Origin: Salarchaeum japonicum
GTDB lineage: Archaea > Halobacteriota > Halobacteria > Halobacteriales > Halobacteriaceae
DNA length: 64,000 bases
Assembly: GCF_020614395.1 (NCBI RefSeq)
Contig: NZ_CP085324.1
Span: forward strand, 186,001-250,000
Reading direction: 5' to 3'
The stretch's first letter is position 1; each line of letters starts with the position of its first letter. Shown piece after piece: positions 42,151 to 50,604 of the stretch. The position numbers and the translations under genes are program-made. Under the pieces are notes generated by a model that was not told where the DNA came from, did no database searches, and was given only the letters and a program-made list of their open reading frames with translations.

Positions 42151-44373
42151 ATGCGCCGCCGGGCCTTCCTCAAGACCGCCGCCGCCGGCACGGCCGCCGC
42201 CGCGACCGCCGGCCACGCCGCCGCCCTCCCCCAGGAAACGATTCCCCCGCTCGTCTTCGACTCGACGAGCGCCCTCCTCGACGCCTCCATGAACCCCGGG
42301 CTCGCCGACGACCACGTCGCGGTCCGGGCGCACGAGAGCGCGACCGCCGTGGACGAGGACGGAAACGGCGACACCGTCCCCTATCCCGATACGCGTCCGC
42401 CGCTCGTCGCCGTGGACGGCGACGTGGTCGCGTTCGGCGCGCCGTTCGCCACCGACGAGACGGACTTCGCGTCCGGGAACGACGAGTTCCTCCTGAACGC
42501 CTGGGACGAACACGTCGGCGGGGGAACCGTCCTCTGGGACGAGGGCCACGGCCAGTACTACGCGCTCTCGAAGTTCTCGCGCTTCGAGTCCTACGCCGAA
42601 GCGAACGGCTACACCGTCGAACCAACCACGTCCCTCGCGGACGACCTCCCGGACGCGGACGCCGTCGTCGTCACGTCCCCGGACGCCTTCTCCGCGGCCG
42701 AACTCGACGCGCTCGCGTCCTTCCGCGACCGCGGCGGCGCGGTGTTCTTCCACCACCAGGCCGACTACGGCGGCTACGACCGCACCGACGCCCTGAACGA
42801 AATCGCGGGCGCGCTCGGCCTCGCGTTCCGGTTCAACGACACCGAAATCGTCGACAGCGACCACAACGCGGGTGCGCCGTACGTCGTCCGAACCGACCAG
42901 TTCAACACCGCCTTCCCCTACTTCGCGCCCCGCGAGGGCATCAGCAGCGGACTGACGTTCGAGGTCGGGGAGCGCTACACCGCGACCGTGACGAACGTCG
43001 CCGACGGCGACACCGTGGACGTGGAACTCGACGGCGGCGCGACCGAGACCATCCGCATCCTCGGTATCGACACGCCCGAGACCGCCGGAAACGCGGACGC
43101 CGAGAACCCCTACGAGTGGGAGGGCCTCGGGGACGAACCCAGCGGCCGCGACCCCGACGGCGAGTACCCCTACCTCTCGGAGTGGGGCGCGAACGCGTCC
43201 CTGCTCGCGGAGGAGACGCTCGCCGGCGAGACCGTCGAGTTCGCGTTCGACCCGAACGAGGGCGTCCGCGGGCCGTACGGCCGCCTCCTCGCCACCGTCC
43301 ACTACGACGCCGACGACACCGGCGACTACGACACGAACTGGTCTGAGACCGTGGTGGAGACCGGGCACGGCCGCGTCTACGACTCCGGGTACGCCGGCCA
43401 CGACGCGCTCGTCCAGGCCGAACTCGCCGCGCGCGCCGACGGCACCGGCGTCTGGGCGGAGAGCGACCCCGACGACAGTCCGACCCTCGCGAACGACCCC
43501 GTCGAATCGCTCGCGTTCCCGAACGCCGTCCCGCTCACGGCGACGAGTGGGTCGGTGCCCGAGGAGTCCGTCGTCGTCGCCGCGCACTCGTCCGCCTCCC
43601 GCGCCGACGCGCCGCTCGTCGCCGCCGACCCCGACCGCCGGGTCGCGCTCGTCGCCAGCACGTTCCTCGCCGACGACTACGGCTTCCTCGACCTCGCGGA
43701 CGACGCCACGCCCTACGGGAACTACGCGTTCCTCACGAACCTCGCCACCGCGCTCGCGGAGCGCGACGGCTACCTCGCCATCGACGGCGGCCACGGCCAG
43801 TTCAGCGCCGGCTACGCCGTCTCCGCGGAGAGCGCGCAGACCTACCAGCGCTACCTCGAAGGCGTCGACCGCGGCATCGAGGGCGTGAACGACTACACGT
43901 CCGGCGTCCTCGACGGCGCGAGCGCGCTCCTCGTCACCGCGCCCGCGACCGGCCTCGCGGACGGCGAACTCGACGCCCTCCAGTCCTTCCAGGCCGACGG
44001 CGGCGCGGTTCTCTTCCTCGGCAACGCCACCGCACCCGGGAACGCCACCGCCCGCCAGAACTCGCTCGCCACCGCGCTCGACACCGACCTCGCGTTCACC
44101 ACCGGCACCATCACCGACCCCGACCACAACATCGACGGCACCGACGCCGCCCCGACCACGACCGTCTTCCCCGGCGACGACAGCCTGTTCGCCCCGTACG
44201 ACGGCACCGCCACCCTCGACCAATCCACGACCACACGCTCGACCACGCGTTCGACCACCGACCCGGCGACGAGTACCTCCGGCTCCACCCCGGGATTCGG
44301 CGCGCTCACCGCCGCCGCCGGCGTCCTCGGTGGCGCGGCCTACGCCCTCCGCGACCGCTTCGACGCCGACTGA
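42151..44373 (+). CDS. Secreted surface protein: two GATase-like (DUF4350-type) halves around a staphylococcal-nuclease domain, PGF-CTERM anchor
   Basis: A 740-residue exported protein. The Tat signal MRRRAFLKTAAAGTAAAA ends near residue 25. Residues ~30-270 and ~460-690 are two related halves, each with WDEGHGQYYALS/IDGGHGQFSAGY and SPDAFSAAELDALASFRDRG/LQSFQADGGAVLFLGN, as in DUF4350-type glutamine-amidotransferase-like domains. Between them (about 278-440) is a thermonuclease domain with ADGDTVDVEL, RILGIDTPET and YGRLLATV, keeping the Asp, Arg and Glu catalytic residues. A Thr/Ser-rich stretch, PGF and a hydrophobic tail ending RDRFDAD form a PGF-CTERM signal for archaeosortase. It probably degrades extracellular DNA at the cell surface (inference). 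Confidence 0.85.
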   Translation: MRRRAFLKTAAAGTAAAATAGHAAALPQETIPPLVFDSTSALLDASMNPGLADDHVAVRAHESATAVDEDGNGDTVPYPDTRPPLVAVDGDVVAFGAPFATDETDFASGNDEFLLNAWDEHVGGGTVLWDEGHGQYYALSKFSRFESYAEANGYTVEPTTSLADDLPDADAVVVTSPDAFSAAELDALASFRDRGGAVFFHHQADYGGYDRTDALNEIAGALGLAFRFNDTEIVDSDHNAGAPYVVRTDQFNTAFPYFAPREGISSGLTFEVGERYTATVTNVADGDTVDVELDGGATETIRILGIDTPETAGNADAENPYEWEGLGDEPSGRDPDGEYPYLSEWGANASLLAEETLAGETVEFAFDPNEGVRGPYGRLLATVHYDADDTGDYDTNWSETVVETGHGRVYDSGYAGHDALVQAELAARADGTGVWAESDPDDSPTLANDPVESLAFPNAVPLTATSGSVPEESVVVAAHSSASRADAPLVAADPDRRVALVASTFLADDYGFLDLADDATPYGNYAFLTNLATALAERDGYLAIDGGHGQFSAGYAVSAESAQTYQRYLEGVDRGIEGVNDYTSGVLDGASALLVTAPATGLADGELDALQSFQADGGAVLFLGNATAPGNATARQNSLATALDTDLAFTTGTITDPDHNIDGTDAAPTTTVFPGDDSLFAPYDGTATLDQSTTTRSTTRSTTDPATSTSGSTPGFGALTAAAGVLGGAAYALRDRFDAD

Positions 44374-44466
44374 CGGCCGTGCGAACACCTGTCAACCACC
44401 AGTAGAAAATTACGGGGTTATTTCGACCGAGAAAAGGTGATATGTGTCCCCCGCCTTCGTTCCGCT

Positions 44467-44883
44467 ATGCCGGAGCAACCCGTGAACGAGCTAGTCGAAT
44501 TCCTCCGCGAGCAGGCGGGCGAGTACCTCCGCACCGTCCTCCACTACACGGAACGCGACTACGACGTTCTCTACATCCGCGACGACGTCGCGGGCGACTA
44601 CACCGACGCCGAACTCGCCACCTTCGTCGACCACTACCGAACCAAGAGCCGCCAACAGCAACCCGACCGCCCCTTCGACCTCGGCCACGACCACTGCACC
44701 ATCTCCGTCTACGACGAAGCCATCCTCTTTCACTTCACCCTCACCACCAGCGTCGGCACCATCATCACGCTCGCGCCCGAAGCAGGCCGCGACATCGTCC
44801 AGTTCATCACGCGCTGCCTCGAACAACTCCACAACAACTCCCCCCAGGAAATCGGCCCCGTCCCCGCCTGGCTCCAGGACTAA
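44467..44883 (+). CDS. Uncharacterised haloarchaeal protein
   Basis: A 138-residue soluble protein: an N-terminal helix VNELVEFLREQAGEYLRTVL, then RDYDVLYIRDDVAG and a C-terminal half with strands CTISVYDEAILFHFTLTTS and helix GRDIVQFITRCLEQLHNN. No motif identifies it. It appears to be the last chromosomal gene before the integrated elements. The start at 44467 was preferred over an in-frame ATG 30 bases upstream. Confidence 0.7.
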   Translation: MPEQPVNELVEFLREQAGEYLRTVLHYTERDYDVLYIRDDVAGDYTDAELATFVDHYRTKSRQQQPDRPFDLGHDHCTISVYDEAILFHFTLTTSVGTIITLAPEAGRDIVQFITRCLEQLHNNSPQEIGPVPAWLQD

Positions 44884-44920
44884 GCGAACCGCTCCACACG
44901 AACACGCGCCGAAGAATGGG

Positions 44921-44967
44921 ACCGCCCGAACCTGAACTTCTTGGGAAGTCGCGGGTTCTGGGTCGGT
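44921..44967. other. Long imperfect hairpin at the left edge of the integrated region
   Basis: Arms 44921-44940 and 44945-44967 pair over about 17 bp with two small bulges: ACCG with CGGT, CCC with GGG, GAACC with GGTTC, ACTTC with GAAGT, loop TTGG. It lies in the 119-base gap between the last chromosomal gene and the first integrase gene. It could be an attachment-site structure, a terminator for the two convergent genes, or a small RNA. Its minus-strand end CGGGCGGTCCCA looks like a tRNA acceptor 3' strand, but the T-arm does not fold. Confidence 0.5.
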
Positions 44968-45002
44968 TCGCTGACTGTTCTGGTGGGTGGTGGTCGTTGA
45001 GT

Positions 45003-46025
45003 TCATGATTCGAGGTGGAGCTGGTCGATGTAGCTACGACGGCGGCGCTCCATGCGCTCGCGGGGAGTCGCCTTGTCGTAGTGCTGATTTATCGTTTCTA
45101 CCGAGGCGTTCACGCGGACAGAGACGACTTCCGGGGGAAGGCCGGCGTCGAGTTGCCACGTTATCGAACCCGTACGAATCTGGTGTGGGCTTCGCGATGA
45201 CGGGCACTTGCTGGCGTGGTTGCGTTCGGTGAACTGGCAGGTGTCTGGGTCGCGGTCGTGGGGGCAGTCAACGGCGATGCAGGGGAGCGTCGCCATGTAC
45301 GTCCAGACGCGGACGGTGTTCTGGCTCGGGCGGCCCTGTCGGCTCGCGAACAGCGGCTTCCTGCCGTGCTCGTCGTAGCTGTCCCAGCGGTTGCCGCCGT
45401 TCAGGTAGTGGTCGAGGGCGTCTGCGGCTTCGTCGGACAGGGCGACCGGGCGCTCGCCCTTGTGCTTCTTCTTCAGGGGCGTGCCGGTGTCTGGCCGATG
45501 CCTGAACTGGAGGTACTGGTCGTCGGGGTAGTAGTCGCGAGCGTCGAGGGCGCGAATCGCGCCGAGTCGGCAGCCGACGTTCCAGAGCACTTCGAGCAGT
45601 GCATGGCGTCGTGAGCCGCGCTCGTGCTGGCGGTAGTGGTTGAGGAGGATGCGCGCGGCGTCAGTGGTGAGTTTCGTGTCGTTGGTCTTCTCGTCGGCGT
45701 TTACCTTCGGGACGTGGATTTTCTCGCTGAGTCTGTCGTCGACGGCTTCGATGCGTTCGAGGTAGCGGACGAACTGCCGGAGCGTCTTCATCTCGTTGTG
45801 GAGCGTGATGGGGGCGAGTTCGTCGCCTGAGCGTGCGGTTTCGTAGTTCTCGAACGCCCAGCCGGTGAGGTCGCTGACGGTTTCGATGCCGTTTTCCTCG
45901 CACCACTCGACGAACTGTTTCAGTCGGTAGTGGTAGGTCTGGGTGCTGTGCTCGGTGTACTCCGGACGGCGTCGGTCAACGTACCGCTTCCAGGCCTCCC
46001 GCGGCGTGAGTTCCTCCGGCCTCAT
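45003..46025 (-). CDS. int: Tyrosine recombinase / integrase of element A
   Basis: A 340-residue integrase with an N-terminal SAM-like core-binding domain (about residues 10-100) and a C-terminal catalytic domain. Catalytic residues are R153 (NVGCRLGAIRALD), H281/R284 (SPHQIRTGSITW) and Y316 (INQHYDKAT). A cysteine-rich insertion (C249, C254, C263, C274) of zinc-finger type precedes the HxxR box, as seen in haloarchaeal virus and plasmid integrases. It is the last gene of a four-gene operon with ATGA overlaps. GC is lower than in the chromosome. Confidence 0.93.
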   Translation of the reverse strand: MRPEELTPREAWKRYVDRRRPEYTEHSTQTYHYRLKQFVEWCEENGIETVSDLTGWAFENYETARSGDELAPITLHNEMKTLRQFVRYLERIEAVDDRLSEKIHVPKVNADEKTNDTKLTTDAARILLNHYRQHERGSRRHALLEVLWNVGCRLGAIRALDARDYYPDDQYLQFRHRPDTGTPLKKKHKGERPVALSDEAADALDHYLNGGNRWDSYDEHGRKPLFASRQGRPSQNTVRVWTYMATLPCIAVDCPHDRDPDTCQFTERNHASKCPSSRSPHQIRTGSITWQLDAGLPPEVVSVRVNASVETINQHYDKATPRERMERRRRSYIDQLHLES

Positions 46026-46276
46026 GAGTCGCCCTCGTCCTCTTGGGCGCGTTCCGCGAGGAGTGATGCTTCCACGTCGGCGGCGGGAACTGTGATGTCG
46101 CCCTCGATGACCGGCGTGTCAATCTCGGGGACATGGACGTCGAGACTGATGGGGAGGACGAGTTCGGTGCGCCCGCGCTCGCCGGCCTCGGGCTTCGTCT
46201 TCCGCACCCGGAGCGTCTCGTCCTGCCAGTTCACGGTGAGGAAGCCCTCGATGGTCTTCGTCTCCGCGTCGCTCAC
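46022..46276 (-). CDS. Small acidic protein upstream of integrase
   Basis: An 84-residue beta-rich protein (TIEGFLTVNWQDETLRVRKT, TELVLPISLDVHVPEID, PVIEGDITVPAADVEASL) of unknown function; possibly an integrase accessory or excision factor by position only. Start and stop overlap both neighbours by four bases. Confidence 0.65.
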   Translation of the reverse strand: MSDAETKTIEGFLTVNWQDETLRVRKTKPEAGERGRTELVLPISLDVHVPEIDTPVIEGDITVPAADVEASLLAERAQEDEGDS

Positions 46277-46548
46277 CGTTCGACGCCTCCGTTCACGTCG
46301 GCGAACACGTCTTCGGCCATCGCGACGAGCTCAGGGTCGTCTTCGCTGACGGCGTCGAGGAACTCGCGGGCGTCGTCGCGTGCGGTGATGGCGGCGGAAA
46401 GGCACGATGCAACGCCCTCAGAGCCGTGGTGGGTCGTGTCGCGGTAGGTTCCCCAGTTGCCGTTCTCGGTTTCGGCGACGACGAACAGCGTGTCGGCGTT
46501 CTCGACGATGTCCGCGAGTTCGGCGCGGGAAAGCTCCTCGTCACTCAT
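46273..46548 (-). CDS. Small helical protein in integrase operon
   Basis: A 91-residue acidic protein MSDEELSRAELADIVENADT with TLFVVAETENGNWGTYRD and a helical C terminus AREFLDAVSEDDPELVAMAE. No family is recognised. It overlaps the upstream and downstream genes by four bases each, so it is translated as part of the integrase unit. Confidence 0.65.
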   Translation of the reverse strand: MSDEELSRAELADIVENADTLFVVAETENGNWGTYRDTTHHGSEGVASCLSAAITARDDAREFLDAVSEDDPELVAMAEDVFADVNGGVER

Positions 46549-46865
46549 GGCTGAACGTCCTCCACTTCCGCGAGTTCGAGTCCTTCGTGGACGATGCCGT
46601 TGTGAATCGAGGCGTCGCCTTCGGCGGCAGAACGGAGTCGGTGGGCTTCCCACGTACGTCCGCAGGTGCGACAGCGAGCCTGGTAGACGGTGTCGGCGTC
46701 CGGGAACCGGTCGGTCGCGCAGTCGGCGCACGTGGGTTCGTGCGTGAGCGCGTCGAGGCCGGCGGCGGGCGCGCCGCATTCGCAGCGGGTCGCGTCGGAT
46801 TTATCGGGAGTCGGTGCGTCTGTCGACGTACGGGCCTTTGTGCCCGTGATGCGTTTCGCGTGCAT
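46545..46865 (-). CDS. Double zinc-ribbon protein, first gene of integrase operon
   Basis: A 106-residue protein with cysteine groups CECG, CADC and CRTCG (about residues 28-71), suggesting one or two zinc ribbons, flanked by a basic N terminus MHAKRITGTKARTS. Likely a DNA-binding regulator or recombination directionality factor of the element. It starts next to the control region containing two hairpins. Confidence 0.65.
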   Translation of the reverse strand: MHAKRITGTKARTSTDAPTPDKSDATRCECGAPAAGLDALTHEPTCADCATDRFPDADTVYQARCRTCGRTWEAHRLRSAAEGDASIHNGIVHEGLELAEVEDVQP

Positions 46866-47096
46866 GGTCGCTTATGCGAAACCGCATTACGGGGCGTGTT
46901 CCAGCACGCCCCGGTCTTCTACGACCAACAAGATTCATCTCCGACCGGCAACGGGGTCTCGCATTCGCTACAACAACACACTATCCCATAAATGCAACGG
47001 TAAACCATAATCTGTTACAGATACTGTTTTAGAATAGATTTAGCGTTATCAGTATATTCCGCGGGAAAATGACTCTCCGTGTTGAATTTGGTCTTA
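46866..47096. promoter_or_regulatory. Divergent control region of element A with two hairpins
   Basis: 231 bases between the integrase operon and the repressor genes. Immediately upstream of the zinc-ribbon gene are ATGCG-AAAC-CGCAT (46874-46887) and GGGGCGTG-TTCCAG-CACGCCCC (46891-46912, a perfect 8-bp stem). Further right the DNA turns AT-rich with a TATA box AGTATATTCC at 47051-47060 for the rightward genes. The layout resembles a phage lysogeny switch. Confidence 0.55.
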
Positions 47097-47411
47097 ATGA
47101 GATACAGTGGGGACTACATGAATATCTGGGACGACAGAATACTCGAAATCCTGGAAGACGAAGGGCCGCTCCCAGTCGGGAAACTCGCCAACCACAAGGC
47201 GATTCATACTTCGAAGTCCACTATCTCACGGCGCTGTCGGAAGCTCGCCGAGAAAGGACTACTCCAGAAAATCGGAAACGGAGTCTACTCTATCAGCGAT
47301 ATCGGACTCGCTTATCTCGACGGAGAATACGACGCGGAGGCCGAGGAATTCATTGAGGATCCGTCTACGTACGACTTCGAATCCAGCGAACAGGAGGCCA
47401 ACGGAGCATGA
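47097..47411 (+). CDS. Winged-helix repressor-like protein 1 (phiH1-repressor type)
   Basis: A 104-residue protein with a winged helix: MNIWDDRILEILEDEGPLPV, then KAIHTSKSTISRRCRKLAEK (recognition helix) and a wing GLLQKIGNGVYSISDIG, as in the haloarchaeal phiH1-repressor-like family. Acidic tail. Probably controls the integrase operon or element lysogeny. The start is uncertain: GTG 47079 is 23 bases after the TATA box, ATG 47097 leaves a short leader, and ATG 47118 is also possible. Its end overlaps the next gene by four bases. Confidence 0.75.
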   Translation: MRYSGDYMNIWDDRILEILEDEGPLPVGKLANHKAIHTSKSTISRRCRKLAEKGLLQKIGNGVYSISDIGLAYLDGEYDAEAEEFIEDPSTYDFESSEQEANGA

Positions 47412-47713
47412 GCGCACGCCGCGTCGGATACTGGATGGAAGTCCTCGACGACCGCATCCTCGAATACCTCGCGACGGACGCGGCGGCTACGCCCGAGACT
47501 ATCGCACGATCTCGGCGGCGGCCCGTGAGTACGCGGAAGATTCGCGAACGCCTCCGTGTTCTCAGTCAAGCCGGCTACGTGAAGCCGTTGAGCGACGACT
47601 ACGAGGTCTACGAGTTGACTATCTGGGGCCGGCTGTACCTGGAAGGCGAAGCGCGTGCTGACCAGCTGGTTCCCGAGCCGGACGAGAGACGGCCGGGTCA
47701 CGTGCTGGGATGA
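47408..47713 (+). CDS. Winged-helix repressor-like protein 2 (phiH1-repressor type)
   Basis: A 101-residue paralogue of the preceding protein: WMEVLDDRILEYLATDAAAT, TIARSRRRPVSTRKIRERLR and a wing LSQAGYVKPLSDDYEVYELT. Coupled to the first gene by an ATGA overlap, so the two may form a heteromeric or opposing regulator pair. Base composition is close to the chromosome, unlike the cargo that follows. Confidence 0.75.
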   Translation: MSARRVGYWMEVLDDRILEYLATDAAATPETIARSRRRPVSTRKIRERLRVLSQAGYVKPLSDDYEVYELTIWGRLYLEGEARADQLVPEPDERRPGHVLG

Positions 47714-47756
47714 ATCTCTGGAATCATCCTCTGAGCGAATATCTGTTGATACAGTA

Positions 47757-48506
47757 ATGTCCGTACAGGCTGCTGCAAGCGTCTCTATTTACGACTTTTT
47801 CACCCGAATTATTCCTGGGTCAGTGCTCGTAGCTCCTGGTATAATATCTCTTTCAGCTTTTGAACCAGACCTGTTCAACAACATCACTGTGGTCATTATA
47901 TCAGCTGCACTCCTCTGTTTCTTAGCTGGAGAGCTCATGAACCTGCTTCGTGAGATCCTATTTCGGGTTCCGTGGACGTTTCGGCGGTTTCTAGCACGTA
48001 TTACCGACGACGACCGCCATCTAACATCGCTACAGAGGGTTCTCAGGCGTGTAGAGATGGTTATTCGAGATTTCGGCAGCACAATCAGACGGAAAATCGG
48101 TGTTCCAAAGGAACAATCAAGTCGACCAAGAGATCTTGAGAAGCGGCTGTCCTTCGGGTTCAAAGAATCGATTAAAGAAGAGCTATCCGTCGATTTCACG
48201 ACGTTCAGCACGTACGATATCTACGATTTATTAGTTCTTGAACTGGAGCCGGAGTTCCGGAGAAGCACCCGGAGAGCTCGATTAATGCACGAGTTCACGA
48301 TGAATCTGAAAATCGCCGCTGGTTCCGGGGTTCTCATCTACTCTGCATTCTACCTACCTGAGGGCAGAAATCTTGTGTTGAGGTATGCAGTCGCATTCAG
48401 CTTAGGTTTGCTCGCGTTGTCTTGGCTGATTTCACGAATCTCCGAGAGTTCATCTAATATCTATACCGAGGCGCTCCTCAAGCAGTACTACCAGAAGTTC
48501 CGATAA
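47757..48506 (+). CDS. Four-helix membrane protein with long cytoplasmic segment, unknown
   Basis: A 249-residue protein. Two membrane helices near the N terminus (IIPGSVLVAPGIISLSA and ITVVIISAALLCFLAGELM), a ~120-residue basic cytoplasmic stretch (FRRFLARITDDDRHLTSLQR; KESIKEELSVDFTTFSTYDI) and two helices near the C terminus (KIAAGSGVLIYSAFYL and YAVAFSLGLLALSWLIS). This layout is common among cargo membrane proteins in integrated elements. The start is preferred because it directly precedes the helices. AT-rich codon use. Confidence 0.65.
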   Translation: MSVQAAASVSIYDFFTRIIPGSVLVAPGIISLSAFEPDLFNNITVVIISAALLCFLAGELMNLLREILFRVPWTFRRFLARITDDDRHLTSLQRVLRRVEMVIRDFGSTIRRKIGVPKEQSSRPRDLEKRLSFGFKESIKEELSVDFTTFSTYDIYDLLVLELEPEFRRSTRRARLMHEFTMNLKIAAGSGVLIYSAFYLPEGRNLVLRYAVAFSLGLLALSWLISRISESSSNIYTEALLKQYYQKFR

Positions 48507-48688
48507 GTGTTATCGAATCTCCGCGATTCTCTCACTTTTCCATGTTGAGTTAATTTTGGGAACGGACTTAGTCAGCTATTCAAACGGCTGGGCTGTGTGA
48601 TGAAGTACTCCAGGAAGTCTTTTCTCCAAGAATTACTATTAGAGTAAAATGTTAAGTTGACGCCTGTTCGTAGGGTAGCCAACAGAGG

Positions 48689-49546
48689 ATGGGTGAGGAA
48701 GATACTCCGACGGAACGATTTCTTGAGTCGGAGCCGTCTACCTATATAGAGTTTGCCCTGCAGAGAGCAGAATATAACGAACAAAAAGAGAGAGGAAATA
48801 TCCGCGATAATATGGCGAAATCTGACTCACAAGAGAGATCTAGCGATTATTTCTCTGAGGCGGTTGGAGAGTTCAAGGAGAGTGTAGAAAAAGCGAGGAG
48901 CTCTGGTGGAAAAGTGTATCAAGCGACGCAGCAGTGGTTCCAGAGCCTCGGCACGATACCAACGCTGGTTATCACTGGAGTTCTCTGGATTTTGGGCGAG
49001 GAGGCCTATCCTATCGTCAAATCGTCATTATCTCCAGCTTTCGGGATTCCAGGAGACATCAGCCAAGAGATCATCGGATACGTTTCCCCTATCTATCTCT
49101 CAAATACGCAACTAGCGTTGATAATCGTCGGCCATTTAATCGTCAACACAGCCGTTCGTGGGAAACAATTAAACGCTCTGAAGGACAAGATTTCAGGTAT
49201 GAATCCTCGGCAAACGCGGACTGATGGAGGCAAGTCAGTCAAAGCTGAGGACAACGGAAACGTTGAGACTGGGCCGAGTACTAGTCACTCCAAGTACCGT
49301 CTCAGCGAGATGAACCCAGCAGATTCAACGGATCATCACGAAGCTATTGGCGAAAGCGAAAATACGAACCTAACCCTCACACAGAGCGAGTCGGAGGGAA
49401 CTTCTGGAGGGGGTTCACTCGGGGGTGTGCTGATCGGAGCGGCACTCGGATCCGCATTTGGCCCTGGTGGAACGCTAGCTGGAGGTTTCTTAGGGGGGCT
49501 ACTCGGAGACCGATTTGAGCAAAACGCCGATGAAGATATTAGCTAA
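48689..49546 (+). CDS. Membrane protein with C-terminal glycine zipper
   Basis: A 285-residue protein. Residues 1-70 are polar and charged, then QWFQSLGTIPTLVITGVLWI and LSNTQLALIIVGHLIVNTAV form two helices, a polar Ser/Thr/Asn-rich region follows (about 165-245), and the C terminus is a glycine zipper: GGGSLGGVLIGAALGSAF followed by GPGGTLAGGFLGGLLGDRF (about 247-276). Such zippers occur in pore-forming or membrane-inserting proteins, so it could be a toxin or effector. Visible base composition is AT-rich. The ATG follows an AGAGG-like sequence. Confidence 0.65.
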   Translation: MGEEDTPTERFLESEPSTYIEFALQRAEYNEQKERGNIRDNMAKSDSQERSSDYFSEAVGEFKESVEKARSSGGKVYQATQQWFQSLGTIPTLVITGVLWILGEEAYPIVKSSLSPAFGIPGDISQEIIGYVSPIYLSNTQLALIIVGHLIVNTAVRGKQLNALKDKISGMNPRQTRTDGGKSVKAEDNGNVETGPSTSHSKYRLSEMNPADSTDHHEAIGESENTNLTLTQSESEGTSGGGSLGGVLIGAALGSAFGPGGTLAGGFLGGLLGDRFEQNADEDIS

Positions 49547-49580
49547 ACAGGGACTCTTCTACGTCTCTCAATAACATCGT

Positions 49581-49859
49581 TCAGTTGTCCGTTTCTACGC
49601 GGTTTTCGTCTTGACGCCGGGAATTACCCGATCTTCTTCTGAGCTGCGTTCTCGTGCGCGCTGCCCACGCCTGATTCGCAATCTCGTCTCGTACGCCTGC
49701 GAGCGCGAGGATGATAGCGAGAAGCGCGGAGCAAGTCGCGACAGCGTACAGGTAGAGGGAGAGCAGTGTATCCCATGCAAGCGCCCCGTAGAGGGCGACA
49801 CCGGCGTTTAGCGTGCAGAACAGTGCGAGGCCGAACGGATCGAGGTTCCGACCAGTCAT
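49581..49859 (-). CDS. Small two-helix membrane protein, unknown
   Basis: A 92-residue protein: PFGLALFCTLNAGVALYGAL and LLSLYLYAVATCSALLAIIL helices, then a strongly basic tail WAARTRTQLRRRSGNSRRQD. Opposite in direction to its neighbours. The start at MTGRNLDPFG was preferred over an upstream TTG. No family is recognised. Confidence 0.55.
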   Translation of the reverse strand: MTGRNLDPFGLALFCTLNAGVALYGALAWDTLLSLYLYAVATCSALLAIILALAGVRDEIANQAWAARTRTQLRRRSGNSRRQDENRVETDN

Positions 49860-50000
49860 CACAAGCAACGCTTCGAGGGCGATGCGTCTAGTTCTTTCGC
49901 TGCAGGTGGTAATCGATCACGTACTCAGAATCTGCATAGTAGGCGGCGGTTCAGCTAGATGTTTTTATCAAGGCGGCGTGATGTTCGGGTTGGATTCAAC

Positions 50001-50507
50001 GTGGCGTCAGATATCCAGGTATACATCGCGGGTGCGACGACACTCGGGCTCGTCCTCACCGCAGAATCAATGCGAAGGACGAAGATGGACGTAGCGGCGA
50101 GCGAGCGGCGAATCAGGGAAACACTTGTTAGCAACCACTTGAGCGGCTACTGGAACATCGTTCCACAAGTCGTTCAATCCCGCACTGAGAACAATTCAAT
50201 ATTCGATTTCTTCGCGAACTTCGTGCGTCGTCATCCCTCAGGATGGACTAATTTTGAGTTGCACATCGAACAATCCACTGACGGCGTCTGGTCACGGGAA
50301 GGCTTCAAAGAGCTCTGTGAGGAGCTCGGGGTAGACGCATCATTCAGGGTTCGTGAAAACGGCCCTCCAGTCGTAGTTGATCTTACCGTCCAGTCAACTG
50401 ATCCGCATACGGTCGTGGATTTCGTTCGAGGACTGGCTGAAGAGGTTCCTCAAGACGTGCTTGGGGAACGAGAACGAGAAGTCGAGGTAAGTATAGGTGA
50501 AACATAG
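50001..50507 (+). CDS. Unknown protein with N-terminal membrane segment
   Basis: A 168-residue protein with a short N-terminal hydrophobic segment (VYIAGATTLGLVLTAES), then a soluble domain with helices ERRIRETLVSNHLSGYW and strands TNFELHIEQS and PVVVDLTVQSTD. The GTG start was chosen because an in-frame ATG 42 bases upstream overlaps the TATA box GTTTTTATCA (49960-49969). Function unknown. It is 98 bases before the two-gene module. Confidence 0.55.
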   Translation: MASDIQVYIAGATTLGLVLTAESMRRTKMDVAASERRIRETLVSNHLSGYWNIVPQVVQSRTENNSIFDFFANFVRRHPSGWTNFELHIEQSTDGVWSREGFKELCEELGVDASFRVRENGPPVVVDLTVQSTDPHTVVDFVRGLAEEVPQDVLGEREREVEVSIGET

Positions 50508-50604
50508 ATAGTTCTCGACACCCACTTCTTTTTGTTGTCCTCCTTCTTTCGACCGACCGGTTCTATCAGTCAAATTTATATTCGTTTGTTTCGATGGTTC
50601 GCCA

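Noticed and set aside
44884-45002. A tRNA gene or intact tRNA attachment site at the element's left edge
   Set aside because: The acceptor-like end CGGGCGGTCCCA is present but the T-arm stem does not pair and the T-loop lacks the invariant bases, and no anticodon arm can be folded. Only a degraded or chance similarity remains.
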